Positions 1 to 10,017 of a DNA stretch of 64,000 bases are shown here, in pieces; position 1 is the stretch's first letter; the number at the start of each line of letters is the position of its first letter. Under the pieces are notes generated by a model. That model did not search any database and was not told the DNA's origin. It saw nothing but the letters and a program-made list of their open reading frames with translations. Made by a program: the position numbers and the translations under genes. This stretch comes from Opitutales bacterium UBA5694 (GTDB taxonomy: Bacteria > Verrucomicrobiota > Verrucomicrobiia > Opitutales > Opitutaceae), in the NCBI GenBank assembly GCA_002420185.1, contig DIHO01000012.1:180714-244713 (forward strand). The letters run 5' to 3'.

Positions 1-787
1 TGATCTCATTGACACCGTCGAGCATGTCGCGCCGGGTCTCACGGCTGATCCCATTTGGGTCAGTCAAATACAGGACGGGGTCACCCTTGGACCGCAGGCT
101 TACCCCTTGATGCTCTGAGGGAAGAGGTCCAGCACCCCACAAACGGGAGAAGAGTGCCTGTGCCGTTTTGCGCCCGGTCCATGTGGAATTCAATACTACA
201 AAGGTGGGCAGATTATCATTCAAGCTACCCAGTCCGTAGCTTAACCATGCTCCTAGGCTGGGTCGGCCAGGTATCTGGTTGCCTGTCTGAATATAGGTTA
301 TGGCTGGATCGTGATTGATCGCGTCGGTCCATATCGACTTTACAATAGCAATATCGTCGACGATCTTTTTGGTGTAGGGTAGAAGCTCACTGATCCAGGC
401 CCCTGAATTCCCAACTCGTTCAAAGTTGAATATGCTTGGAGCTATAGGAAACCTCGCCTGTCCCGACGTCATCGTAGTAAGGCGTTGACCGCGACGGACC
501 GAATCGGGCAGATCTTTATCGAACATCGACTGCATCTCCGGCTTGTAATCGTACATGTCTAGCTGGGAAGGGGCACCGGACATGAAAAGATAAATACCAC
601 GCTTGGCTTTTCCTGGGAAATGAGTGATGCCTAGAGCACCAGGCCCAAAACCTGGGGTTTGACGGGCACCGCCATTCAGACCAGGTCCAACGATGGAAGC
701 CAACGCGGCGATGCCAAGACCTTTGGCAGCTTTGCCGAGGAATTGCCGACGGGTTTCAAAGGATACGTATTCGTCGATTGGGTTCAT
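1..787 (-). CDS. DUF1501 family protein, C-terminal part beyond window edge
   Basis: The frame is open on the minus strand from an ATG at 785-787 to the left edge, giving 262 visible codons. The N-terminus has a twin-arginine motif (TRRQFLGKA) followed by a hydrophobic stretch, so Tat export is likely. DUF1501 landmarks follow in order: KRGIYLFMSGAPSQLDMYDY, INHDPA, PGRPSLGAWLSYGLGS and a WGAGPLPSEHQG segment. These match the DUF1501 gene at 4556-5995 block for block. The start lies 9 bases after the stop of the upstream cytochrome gene, so the two are probably one operon. DUF1501 proteins accompany DUF1549/DUF1553 cytochromes in planctomycetes and verrucomicrobia. A sulfatase/alkaline-phosphatase-like fold is usually proposed, but the biochemical role is not settled. 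Confidence 0.9.
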   Translation of the reverse strand, partial: MNPIDEYVSFETRRQFLGKAAKGLGIAALASIVGPGLNGGARQTPGFGPGALGITHFPGKAKRGIYLFMSGAPSQLDMYDYKPEMQSMFDKDLPDSVRRGQRLTTMTSGQARFPIAPSIFNFERVGNSGAWISELLPYTKKIVDDIAIVKSIWTDAINHDPAITYIQTGNQIPGRPSLGAWLSYGLGSLNDNLPTFVVLNSTWTGRKTAQALFSRLWGAGPLPSEHQGVSLRSKGDPVLYLTDPNGISRETRRDMLDGVNEI

Positions 788-796
788 ATTAGGAGT

Positions 797-3700
797 CTAG
801 TACTTAGTGATAAAGGAATCGAGATTCATTATCTGATTGGCAACCATGGTATAGGAAGCAAGTTCTACAAGATCGTGGCCGGAGTTAGGAACTGAGTCCC
901 CGACTTTTACGAAGGCTTTGGCATCGGATCTTCCTTCAATGAAAGAGGATTGGAATTTTCGGTAAGATCGCTCAAGGATTTTTTTGTGTTTGTCTTTAGG
1001 CATATTTCCGAATGCGTACGCGTACATTTTAGAAATACGTTCGCCGACTGAGCCACCATGATGCGTCAATACGCGTTCCGCCAATTGTCGGGCGGCTTCG
1101 ACGAACTGAGGATCGTTCATGAGGGTGAGTGCTTGCAAGGGTGTGTTGGTTCTCTCGCGCCTAACATTACAATTTTCTCGAGAAGGTACGTCGAACACGA
1201 CCATATTGGGAGGTGGTGCGGTACGTTTCCAGAAAGTGTACAAGCTTCTTCGATACAAGGCCCCTCCCGAATCCCGAAAGAAATGGGCGGTGTTGCTATC
1301 GGAATAGGCCACTGCATTCCAAATCCCCTCGGGCTGGTAGGGCTTAACAGGTGGACCTCCTATGGCAGAATTGAGACTTCCGCTAACAAATAGAACCTTG
1401 TCACGTAAAATTTCCCCATCCAGCCGGTATCTCGGTCCTCTCGCAAGGTACCTATTGTCGCGATCAATCTCTAGTTCCTCTGGTGTGATCGTCGATTCTT
1501 GCTGGTAAGCGGCACTCATTACCAAGGTTTTGAAAAAGGACTTCACATCCCAGTTATCTTCCCGAAAGCGGATGGCCAGCCAATCCAGAAGTTCCGGGTG
1601 AGTCGGATTTTCTCCCATAATCCCAAAGTCTTCCGATGTAGCGACAATACCCGTACCGAAGAAGTTCTGCCAAAAGCGGTTGACGGTTACTCTAGCGGTA
1701 AGCGGATTTCGCGGATCAACGAGCCAGTTGGCGAGACCCAGCCGGTTTTTTGTCGCATCAGGCGGAAGTCCGCCGAGAGATTCAGGTACATCTGCGAAAA
1801 CCTCTTTCCCCGGTTTGTCGTACTCGCCTCTCTCCAGAATCCTTGCGGTGGGAGGCGAGTCCTTTTCTTCCATGACAAGCGAGATTGTTGCCTGATCGTA
1901 GATATGGTTGTAGCCCATTTCATTGATCGCTTGCTTGTGCTTGAGCTCCCGGTATTCGGGAACGAAATTTGTAAAGTAATATTCTTCTATCTGATTTTTA
2001 TCTCTGCTCCGTCGACGTTCCTCGGGAGTACTCAAGCGTTCTTTGATCCTTTTCACGGTATCCCCAATTCCAAATTGGAAGGGATATATTGGACGGTCGA
2101 AGACTTTAAGGGAATTTATGCTACCTGTCTTTGGACCGTCACTGGTTTTGTCGTAATAGCCAGTTTTATAGCTCTTGGCAGCTAGTCCCGGGTCGATCAG
2201 TCCTGTTGTGAAGTTTCCGATTTGCAGTGGAGCTTCTACTGTGGCACTTCCCGAAAGATTGTCGATCACCTTGCTGTAGTCGAACGGCTGGCGAGATTCG
2301 GTACGTATAGAGAGGCCAGCTACCGAGCCTGATCCATCATAGGTGACATGTATGATGGTGTTGCTAAACTCCCTTGGATTGAAGCGTTGTGCCTTGGTAG
2401 TGGCCGAAATCATATTGCCGTCCTTGAGGGAATGAACCAAATCAAACGTAATCTGATAGCGATTGGGAAATGAGGGGTTGGAGTTTGCTACCGCAAGGCG
2501 CCAGCCTCGGTTACCATCAAATTGTCTCACTACAGGAATACGGCCTTGTTTCTCTCCCTCCTCAACAGGCAGTTTCAAATTGCAAGAAATGGTGAACGGT
2601 CTATCGGGGTTAAATTCGAACCCCTGTCGCGCCAGATCGATTTGATCGCCCATCGAAATATCCAATGTCGGGTGGGTTGGTTTCTTCGGATCGCTTTCAG
2701 TCTCTCCATTATCGATTTTGAGTAGCAGCTCGAATGAAGGTTTGAAGTCAGGCGTGAATATTTTGTACTCGCGACCCTCGTCTTTTATCCATGCGGTTAA
2801 CGTAGCTGCTTTGCTTTCCTTGAGTTTCTTCACTGCTTCGCTCAATGCTTCTCGCTCACCGGAAACCTGTATCCAATCACTGGTGTGTTCAGGTTTAGGA
2901 ATTGTCACAACGGGTCTCGTATCATAGACATTTCCGTCCATAATGGGCCCGTCAAAATTGTTAAAGAAGGCGGAGAAGCGGTAAAAATCCGTCATGGTGA
3001 TCGGATCAAATTTGTGGTCGTGGCAAGAGGCACATCCCATGGTCAATCCCATAAAAACAGTAGCCGTGGTCTCCACGCGGTCCTTTGCGTAGATCGCTCG
3101 GTATTCTTCGTCGATGGCTCCGCCTTCGCTGGTGGTGGGGTTGCATCGATTAAATCCAGTAGCAAGCCGCTGATCGAGGGTGGGTTTTGGCAGCAAATCG
3201 CCCGCGATTTGCTCGACAGTGAACTGGTCGAAAGGCTTGTTCTCGTTGAATGCTTTTACGACCCAGTCGCGATAGGGCCATATTTCGCGATAGTTGTCCA
3301 AATGGAGGCCGTGTGTGTCTGCGTAGCGAGCAGCGTCGAGCCAGATACGAGCTTGGTGCTCGCCGTAGGTATTGCTATCCAGCAACCGGTCCACGAGTCG
3401 CTCGTAGGCGTTGGGTGAATTATCTTTCACGAATTGCTCAACCAGTTCAGGGGTTGGGGGAAGACCTGTTAAATCGAGAGACAAACGTCGAGCGAGGGTG
3501 GGGCGATCTGCTTTATTGTTAGGTTCAAGGCCCTTCGTTAACATGGCTTCATGTAGAAAAGCGTCGATCTCGTTGTTGCCCCAGGTGGTATTGGGTACTT
3601 CTGGCTTTTCGGGCTGGCCGAAAGCCCAGTGTCCCTCCCATTTGGCCCCTTCCTCGATCCATTTAGCAACGAGCTCTATTTCCGATTCTTTGAGAATCTT

Positions 3701-4024
3701 GTGCGAATCTGGTGGCGGCATTTTATCATCCTCGTCTGAGGTGGTAATTCGCTGATAGAGGGGGCTCTCGTATGGGTTTCCGCGAACAATCGCTGGATCG
3801 TACTTGCCATGCGATTGGAAAGCGTGGGCTTCGATATCAAGTCTGAGGTTGGCCTTGCGCGACTCCGCGTCGGGCCCATGGCAAGCGTAGCAGTTTTCAG
3901 ATAGAATAGGACGAATGTCCTTGTTGAAACTGACGGTTCTGGCTCCAGCGTTGGCGGCAAGGAATTGAACCACGGCGATGTAGGCAAGGGATCTTACTAA
4001 GAACGGGTTGTTTCTACGATTCAT
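797..4024 (-). CDS. Secreted planctomycete-type cytochrome c, DUF1549/DUF1553 with central LamG-like insert
   Basis: This is a secreted protein of about 1075 residues. A signal peptide (VRSLAYIAVVQFLAANAGA) is followed by a PSC1-type haem c domain with CYACH. DUF1549 comes next and carries a second CxxCH (CASCH). A long central region, roughly residues 400-670, looks like a LamG/concanavalin-type beta sandwich. DUF1553 ends the protein (VNRFWQNFFGTGI, RRERTNTPLQALTLMNDP). I chose the ATG at 4024 because it puts the signal peptide at the very N-terminus; an in-frame ATG at 4057 would add 11 residues. It is followed directly by a DUF1501 gene. Such pairs are usually linked to polysaccharide degradation at the cell surface, and the LamG-like insert fits glycan contact; that is inference. 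Confidence 0.9.
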   Translation of the reverse strand: MNRRNNPFLVRSLAYIAVVQFLAANAGARTVSFNKDIRPILSENCYACHGPDAESRKANLRLDIEAHAFQSHGKYDPAIVRGNPYESPLYQRITTSDEDDKMPPPDSHKILKESEIELVAKWIEEGAKWEGHWAFGQPEKPEVPNTTWGNNEIDAFLHEAMLTKGLEPNNKADRPTLARRLSLDLTGLPPTPELVEQFVKDNSPNAYERLVDRLLDSNTYGEHQARIWLDAARYADTHGLHLDNYREIWPYRDWVVKAFNENKPFDQFTVEQIAGDLLPKPTLDQRLATGFNRCNPTTSEGGAIDEEYRAIYAKDRVETTATVFMGLTMGCASCHDHKFDPITMTDFYRFSAFFNNFDGPIMDGNVYDTRPVVTIPKPEHTSDWIQVSGEREALSEAVKKLKESKAATLTAWIKDEGREYKIFTPDFKPSFELLLKIDNGETESDPKKPTHPTLDISMGDQIDLARQGFEFNPDRPFTISCNLKLPVEEGEKQGRIPVVRQFDGNRGWRLAVANSNPSFPNRYQITFDLVHSLKDGNMISATTKAQRFNPREFSNTIIHVTYDGSGSVAGLSIRTESRQPFDYSKVIDNLSGSATVEAPLQIGNFTTGLIDPGLAAKSYKTGYYDKTSDGPKTGSINSLKVFDRPIYPFQFGIGDTVKRIKERLSTPEERRRSRDKNQIEEYYFTNFVPEYRELKHKQAINEMGYNHIYDQATISLVMEEKDSPPTARILERGEYDKPGKEVFADVPESLGGLPPDATKNRLGLANWLVDPRNPLTARVTVNRFWQNFFGTGIVATSEDFGIMGENPTHPELLDWLAIRFREDNWDVKSFFKTLVMSAAYQQESTITPEELEIDRDNRYLARGPRYRLDGEILRDKVLFVSGSLNSAIGGPPVKPYQPEGIWNAVAYSDSNTAHFFRDSGGALYRRSLYTFWKRTAPPPNMVVFDVPSRENCNVRRERTNTPLQALTLMNDPQFVEAARQLAERVLTHHGGSVGERISKMYAYAFGNMPKDKHKKILERSYRKFQSSFIEGRSDAKAFVKVGDSVPNSGHDLVELASYTMVANQIMNLDSFITKY

Positions 4025-4555
4025 GGTAGCTTTAAAGCGTGCGAATAGAAGGTTCATTTCTAAACGGTAACCGGTCGTGGGGCTAGAGAAACGTAACCCA
4101 TATTGATAGTTTGATTCAGCCAGTCGGATTGAGTCAAGTTAGAGTTTTTATCTGCACATTTGTAAGAGTTCCCGTTGACTAGCCAAGTGGATTTAGATCT
4201 GCTTGGCGGGTTTTGAGTCAACTCGAGACGCTGATTGCTTAGTGGTCAGGCTTTTATTGCTTTTTTTGATAAGTAATGGGGTCCAAGCAAGGGTAACAAA
4301 CTGGTGGCTTTTCTAGTGGATTTTTTCCTTTAGATTGTCGGGAAAAGGGAATATAAATGAGGGTCGGTTTCCCAAAGAACCACCCATTTTTTTGGAATTG
4401 CAGGTGCTGGCACATTGATAGAGAATAGGAGCTGGAGTTGCTGCCATATGGACATTCGTAGATAGACTAGTTTTAATGTTGCTAGAAGGAGCCGCTTTAC
4501 GCCGCGACCATGTGCAGGTTTTTGCAGTGCGAAGGTACCTCTCGCAGAGAACTAG
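4025..4555. other. Intergenic region between two cytochrome/DUF1501 operons
   Basis: About 530 bases lie between the two minus-strand operons. No convincing reading frame is present. The region should hold the promoter of the 797-4024 operon and the end of the upstream one. It is A+T rich around 4320-4400. A REP-like palindrome lies at 4484-4508. I found no clear stem with a T-run. Confidence 0.6.
4484..4508 (+). repeat. REP-like palindromic element, copy 1
   Basis: A 25-base element with the core GCTTTACGCCGCGAC is preceded by AGAAGGAGCC. The same core occurs twice as an inverted pair at 51862-51886 and 51901-51925. The combination of a GGAG head and an imperfect short palindrome resembles bacterial repetitive extragenic palindromes. 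Confidence 0.6.
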
Positions 4556-5995
4556 TCATGCGAGAATATCATTGACGACACGAGCCTCTTCTACGCCGGT
4601 CAGTTTCTGGTCGAGACCTTGGTGGGGAAATACCAGCTTGTTGTGGTCGATACCTAGTTGGTGGAACATGGTGGCATGCAGATCGCGGACATGTACCGGA
4701 TTTTTGACGACGTTATAGCAGAAATCATCCGTCTGACCGTAGCTGATTCCGCCTTTGATTCCACCGCCGGCCATCCAAGTTGTGAAGCAACGAGGATGAT
4801 GGTCGCGGCCATAGTTTCCTCTGTCACCTGGTGTGAGGTTCTGTGCAAAGGTCGTTCGACCAAATTCACCGGCAAACACGACCAGAGTATCTTTTAGCAA
4901 GCCTCTTTGCTTCAGGTCAGTTAGCAATCCAGATATCGGCTGATCAATATCGCGAGCCTGTCCTCGCAAATGCAGAGGAAGCTGTCGGTGGTGATCCCAC
5001 CCCCGATGGAAAAGTTGAATGAAACGTACGTCCCGCTCCGCCATGCGACGGGCTAGTAAACAATTGCGTGCGAAAGATCCGGACTGATGTACCTCAGGGC
5101 CGTACATGCCGAGCGTTTCCTCACTTTCTTGATTCAGGTCGGTAAGCTCTGGCACAGAGGCTTGCATACGGAAAGCCATTTCCTGTTGAGCAATGGATGT
5201 TTGGATTTCCGGATCTCCGGTCACAAGTTGCTGCTCGGCGTTGACTTTGCTAACAAAATCGAGCATCTTGTTGCGTGCTTTTCGATCGACGCCTTTGGGA
5301 TTCGAAAGAAATAACACGGGATCACCAACCGATTGGAACGCAATACCCTGGTGCTTGCCGGGAAGAAAACCGGTGCCCCAAAGGCGGCTGTAAAGAGCTT
5401 GAACATTCGTCTTTCCAGACCAAAAGGCGGACGACAAAACCACAAAATCCGGCAGATCACGATTTAAGGTTCCCAGTCCATAACTAAGCCACGATCCCAT
5501 GCTCGCCCTACCGGGCATCTCAGATCCGGTACAGAAAAATGTCTTGGCTGGGTCGTGATTGATCGCCTCCGTATGAGTGGATTTGATCATGCAAATATCA
5601 TCTGCATGTTTAGACAGGTGCGGTAGAAGCTCGCTCATTACCAATCCGCTTTCCCCTTGTGGTGCAAACTTGAAAATCGAAGCACAGATTTCTTGTTTCT
5701 TGCCACGAGTCATTGTAGTGACTCGTTGTCCACGACTGATTTCAGGTGGAAGTGACTGTCCGTGCAGTTTTTCCAATCCGGGCTTGTAATCGAATAGGTC
5801 AAGCTGACTAGGTGCTCCGGCCATGAAGAGGAAAATAACCCGCTTTGCCTTGGCCGTATGATGCAGACCTGGCTGAGCGGTAGCTACGAGGGGAGTCATC
5901 GATCCGCCTATTGCAGCGACGCCCAAGCCAACTGAGGCCCGCTTGATAAATTGCCGTCGATTGAGTTGGTCGCAAAATGACTGGAATTGGTCCAT
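4556..5995 (-). CDS. DUF1501 family protein, Tat-exported
   Basis: This complete DUF1501 protein has 479 residues. The N-terminus carries a twin-arginine motif (NRRQFIKRA) and a hydrophobic core ending near ATAQPG, so folded export by Tat is likely. Family blocks visible are FMAGAPSQLDLFDYKPGLEK, INHDPAKTFFCTGSEMPGR, LWGTGFLPGKHQGIAFQ, FAGEFGRTTFAQ and GRDHHPRCFTTWMAGGGIKGG. The start lies 2 bases after the stop of the cytochrome gene 5998-8931, indicating translational coupling in one operon. It is paralogous to the partial gene at 1-787. Activity is unproven; structural similarity to sulfatases is the usual proposal for the family. Confidence 0.93.
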   Translation of the reverse strand: MDQFQSFCDQLNRRQFIKRASVGLGVAAIGGSMTPLVATAQPGLHHTAKAKRVIFLFMAGAPSQLDLFDYKPGLEKLHGQSLPPEISRGQRVTTMTRGKKQEICASIFKFAPQGESGLVMSELLPHLSKHADDICMIKSTHTEAINHDPAKTFFCTGSEMPGRASMGSWLSYGLGTLNRDLPDFVVLSSAFWSGKTNVQALYSRLWGTGFLPGKHQGIAFQSVGDPVLFLSNPKGVDRKARNKMLDFVSKVNAEQQLVTGDPEIQTSIAQQEMAFRMQASVPELTDLNQESEETLGMYGPEVHQSGSFARNCLLARRMAERDVRFIQLFHRGWDHHRQLPLHLRGQARDIDQPISGLLTDLKQRGLLKDTLVVFAGEFGRTTFAQNLTPGDRGNYGRDHHPRCFTTWMAGGGIKGGISYGQTDDFCYNVVKNPVHVRDLHATMFHQLGIDHNKLVFPHQGLDQKLTGVEEARVVNDILA

Positions 5996-5997
5996 GG

Positions 5998-8931
5998 CTA
6001 TCGTCTTACTTTGGCGAGTTCGAGATTAAGAAGGCTGTGAGTCATCATCGTCCAGGCAGCGAGCTCCACACGCTTGCTAAAATCGGTGCCATCTAACTCG
6101 GGTGTAAGGGCCCTGGTTAGTGCTGCGTCATTTTGGTAAATTTCAGAAAACTCCACGAAGGTTTTCTTCATGAGTTCGAGACGGTCTTTCGCGGGCAAAT
6201 GGGAAGTAATCTTTTCGTAAGTTAAGCGTAGCCGGCTTTCCAGACCATCGGTTTCCTCAAGCGTCTGTTTCGCGCAGGTCTTGGCCGCTTTGAAGTACTC
6301 TTCCTCATTCATCATGAGCAGAGCCTGAAGGGAGGTATTCGTACGTTCTCGCCTGGGCAAACAAAATTCCCGCGATGGAGCGTTCATGATTGTCATTTGC
6401 GGTGGGGGAATGGCACGTCTCCAAAAAGTGTAAAGGCTCCGACGATAGATGTTATCATCGCTATCAGGAACATAAGGCCGATTTGCCACCATGTTCACCA
6501 TTTCCCATAAGCCCGGTGGCTGGGGTGGCCTAACACTTTTACCGTACATGGTATTATTGAGCTGGCCGCTCACCGCCAAGATTTGATCACGAATCACCTC
6601 CGCATCTAGACGGTAGCGAGAGGCTCGTGCCAGTTGCCGGTTCTCCGGATCTTTTTTGTAGGCTTTAGGATCGGCGTCAGAACTTTGCTTGTAGGTCCTA
6701 GAAAGTAGAATCGACCGAAATAGTTTTTTAACGTCCCACCCGGTTTCCATAAAGGTGACCGCTAACTCATCTAGCAACTCGGGATGGCTGGGCCACTCCC
6801 CTTGCGCCCCAAGGTCCTCAGAGGTTCTGACTAAGCCAACGCCGAAAATTTGTTGCCAGAAACGATTAACCGCCACTCGACTGGTCAGTGGGTGGTTGGG
6901 GGCGACAAGCCATTCGGCTAAGTCCATGCGGGTATACATTTCTTTTTTCTTTTTCATCGGAGGCAGAAAAGCCGGCGTGTTACGTTCAACAGGCACATCA
7001 GGAGCATCGTAGGCCCCGCCTATAAACATCGTCGCCTGCCGAGGGGGGGTCATTTCTGACATGATCATCGCGCCAGGAATCGTATGGTAAAAGGCAGTTC
7101 GCTTGGCCTTCAAATCGGCGATCCGTTTTTGAGCCTCCAATACTTCTTTCGAACGTACTCGATTAGTCCACTCACTCTCGTGTTTGGGATTATGCACTTC
7201 GGTGGCAGCCACCCAGGAAGATCCCTCATCGATACTCACTTTCCAATCGGGACTTGTTGTAAAGAACTGAGTGTCGACCCCCGTTCCATATTCAAGAATA
7301 AAAGCAAACCCCGATTTCTCGGTGGTTTTTGCCGTAATAAGATTTTCCCCGGATATAAGAAGGTCACTTAATTCCGCTGCCACTCCATCCTTCAAAGTGA
7401 GTGCATTCCCGAGGGAAACACCATTCACGAATACCTCCGTTTTCGGAATATGCGCAATAGTTTCCTCAGTATTTTTAACATCGTTCGCTTCGGTTGCGGC
7501 ACCATCTTTCGATTGACGAAGGTTACCCTGAAAAGCACCTCTCTTAGCTCCGACTGCTTTTGGCAGACCAACAAATCGAGCTATGGCGTATTCAGGTTTT
7601 TCAGACAGTTCTAATATGGTTCTAAAATCGACGCTTGGGGAAGGGCGGGAGGCTTCGTGCCAAATCCAAGGAACCGCTACTTTTGAAAAATCTTTCGGCC
7701 ATTTATCTGATAATCCTTGGCGCCGCACTATCGCTCCGAGTTCGAATTCAAGTGCCTGCAATCTTCCATCGAAGTCGGCTAGTTGTTTTTCCTGTTTCGG
7801 GGTGGTAAGATTTATGAATGGTGGCTGAAGACCTCGCTCGGGTTCACCACCTGTTTCGGGCGCACCACTAAAGTTATTGAAAAAGGCGTAGAGCTGGTAA
7901 TAGTCCTTTTGGGTAAGCGGGTCGTATTTATGATCGTGGCACTGAGCACATTGAACCGTCAGTCCAAGGAAAGTCGTACCGAAGGCTTCGACGCGATCGA
8001 CAACGTTTTTATGCAAGCTCTCCTCGGGAAGTGCCGTTCCTTTGTCGATGATCATGTGCAAACGATTGAATCCAGATGCGACTAATTGATCCAGACTTGG
8101 ATCATTAAATACATCACCAGCCAACTGATACTTAATGAAATCATCAAACGGCAGGTTTTCATTGAAGGAACGAATCAACCAGTCACGATAAGTGGAAAAA
8201 TCGCGATCGAAATCGTGGTGCATGCCATTTGTATCAGCCAGCCGAACCAAATCTGCCCAATAACGAGTCATGTGTTCGCCATAAGCAGAGCTGTTTAGCA
8301 AGCGTTCAACGAGATTTTCATATGCGTTAGAGCCGCGGTCATCTAGAAATTCCCGGATTTCGCTCACAGTCGGGGGAAGGCCAGTGAGATCGAATGACAA
8401 GCGCCTGATCAGAGTCCGTCTGTCCGCTTCCTCATTTAGTCGCAATCCTTTCGTGCGAAGTGAAGCGTTTACAATTTGATCGATAGTATTATCATAGCTC
8501 TTGTCTTCACTTTCTGGAATGTAACGTTGCGGTGGCACGAATGCCCAGAAATCCTGGTACTCGCCACCTTCTTTGATCCACTGTGTGATGCGATCAATTT
8601 CGTCTTCAGTGAGCGGGGCTTTGTGCGAGTCTGCTGGTGGCATAAACTCGTCTTCGTATTCGGAAGTGATGCGAAACCAAAGCTCGCTCTCCTCGGGTTT
8701 ACCCGGTTTGACGATGTGGTAGCCATCCCTGGGGGTGAGTGCTCCGAGCTTGCCTTCAGCGATGTCTAACCGAAGTTCCTCTTTGCGATCCTCCTGGTCG
8801 GGTCCGTGGCAATGGAAGCACTTGTTAGAGAGAATCGGACGAATGTCCCGATTGAAATTGATGCTCTTACCCGCAAATGAAAGACTGATAGCGTTAGATA
8901 GTAAGTATATGTATATAAATTTTTTCAACAA
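5998..8931 (-). CDS. Secreted planctomycete-type cytochrome c, DUF1549/DUF1553
   Basis: This is a 977-residue secreted protein. A signal peptide ends near SLSFAG. The PSC1 haem domain follows (FNRDIRPILSNKCFHCHG, motif CFHCH). DUF1549 has the second CxxCH in VQCAQCHDHKYDPL. The middle section is shorter than in its paralogue at 797-4024 and lacks an obvious LamG block. A helical stretch precedes DUF1553 (SRVAVNRFWQQIFGVGLV, RRERTNTSLQALLMMNEE). It is the first gene of a two-gene operon with the DUF1501 gene 4556-5995. An electron-transfer or redox role coupled to surface polysaccharide breakdown is the usual suggestion for this family, not demonstrated here. Confidence 0.92.
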   Translation of the reverse strand: MLKKFIYIYLLSNAISLSFAGKSINFNRDIRPILSNKCFHCHGPDQEDRKEELRLDIAEGKLGALTPRDGYHIVKPGKPEESELWFRITSEYEDEFMPPADSHKAPLTEDEIDRITQWIKEGGEYQDFWAFVPPQRYIPESEDKSYDNTIDQIVNASLRTKGLRLNEEADRRTLIRRLSFDLTGLPPTVSEIREFLDDRGSNAYENLVERLLNSSAYGEHMTRYWADLVRLADTNGMHHDFDRDFSTYRDWLIRSFNENLPFDDFIKYQLAGDVFNDPSLDQLVASGFNRLHMIIDKGTALPEESLHKNVVDRVEAFGTTFLGLTVQCAQCHDHKYDPLTQKDYYQLYAFFNNFSGAPETGGEPERGLQPPFINLTTPKQEKQLADFDGRLQALEFELGAIVRRQGLSDKWPKDFSKVAVPWIWHEASRPSPSVDFRTILELSEKPEYAIARFVGLPKAVGAKRGAFQGNLRQSKDGAATEANDVKNTEETIAHIPKTEVFVNGVSLGNALTLKDGVAAELSDLLISGENLITAKTTEKSGFAFILEYGTGVDTQFFTTSPDWKVSIDEGSSWVAATEVHNPKHESEWTNRVRSKEVLEAQKRIADLKAKRTAFYHTIPGAMIMSEMTPPRQATMFIGGAYDAPDVPVERNTPAFLPPMKKKKEMYTRMDLAEWLVAPNHPLTSRVAVNRFWQQIFGVGLVRTSEDLGAQGEWPSHPELLDELAVTFMETGWDVKKLFRSILLSRTYKQSSDADPKAYKKDPENRQLARASRYRLDAEVIRDQILAVSGQLNNTMYGKSVRPPQPPGLWEMVNMVANRPYVPDSDDNIYRRSLYTFWRRAIPPPQMTIMNAPSREFCLPRRERTNTSLQALLMMNEEEYFKAAKTCAKQTLEETDGLESRLRLTYEKITSHLPAKDRLELMKKTFVEFSEIYQNDAALTRALTPELDGTDFSKRVELAAWTMMTHSLLNLELAKVRR

Positions 8932-9170
8932 TACGAAGGTTAGTGTACGGGAGGTTCGGGGTCAACGACGTAAGCCTGCGTTTTGACCGTGAGTAAAACA
9001 ATAAATTATCATTCAGATCGTTAAAAATATCAGGACTCCCTGGCCATTTGCTGTTACAGGCCCACAAGGTAGACTGTGGTTCAATAGGATTTTGCAGTTG
9101 CTAGTTCTCTTGGCATCTGTGTGATTTGCCGGAGTTTGGAATGTGAGGATAGCTAATTCAGTGTATCAAA

Positions 9171-9907
9171 TTGAAACGGTTATTGTTAGTGACTGTTTTG
9201 ACCGTGGTTCTAGTGGGCACGTTTGTCCTTGCCCAGCATTGTAGGGGGGTTGGTCGCGAGTATGTGGATCGCAGCGAGTTACCGATTTGGGAGAATGAGG
9301 AGGGGTTGTAAGAGGACGTATTCACCTTCGTGCGTATCCGCTATCTTCCGCATGGTCGGCACGGATGGGATGGCGACTATCCGGAAGCCGATTTGGATAT
9401 ATCGTATCGGCTACAGGAGTTGACATCGATCGAGGTCGACCCGAATCCGGTGGTGCTTGAATTGAAGGATAGGGATTTGAGGAATTATCCTTTTGCTTTT
9501 TTGATTACACCCTGGTCGGTCAATTTTTCCGATGCTGAGATAGCGGGGTTTAGAGACTACCTATTGAGCGGTGGTTTCCTGATGGTAGATGAATTTTGGG
9601 GAACGCAGCATTGGGATCTCTTTTACTTCCAAATCATGCGAGCGTTCCCCGAATGTGAACCGCGAGAGCCTCCCCTTTAGCACGAGATATTCTACAATGC
9701 CTATGACTTTAAGGAGAAGCCCCAGTTTGTACCGATACACATATGGTGACAAGGTTACAGCTACCATCCGATGCCAGGATTGGCGGAGGATTCCGAACCT
9801 CACTAATATATATATTGGATGATACGGGCCGAATCATGGTTCTTTTAGGCTTCAATAACGTCCTAGTCGACGGCTTGGAACGGGAGGGCGAGGAGTTTTT
9901 TCGTTAA
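9171..9907 (+). pseudogene. Decayed DUF4159 secreted protein
   Basis: A signal-peptide-like segment from TTG 9171 (KRLLLVTVLTVVLVGTFVLA) is followed by a DUF4159 body: VRIRYLPHGRHGWDGDYPEA, LSGGFLMVDEFWGTQHWD and HEIFYNAYDFKEKPQ. The frame is broken by TAA at 9309-9311, TAG at 9678-9680 and a TGA just after the last block. The conserved C-terminal piece DDTGRIMVLLGFNNVL lies in a different frame and ends at TAA 9905-9907, so at least one frameshift is present near 9805. The longest intact piece, 9330-9680, cannot be a whole protein. DUF4159 genes commonly sit with MoxR/DUF58 loci in verrucomicrobia; none is near here. Confidence 0.8.
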
Positions 9908-10017
9908 TACTCTGAGCGCAACTCTTATCCGATGGGGATAAACATTATCACTTAGGTCATGACCCATTAAAGCCTTAACGAGTTGCGGTTCATGTCGAGA
10001 GTGCCAAGGATTTCGAA

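Noticed and set aside
1499..2185. Long plus-strand frame of 228 codons
   Set aside because: It is antisense to the DUF1549/DUF1553 cytochrome, whose domain motifs are continuous on the minus strand; the plus translation has no protein-like pattern.
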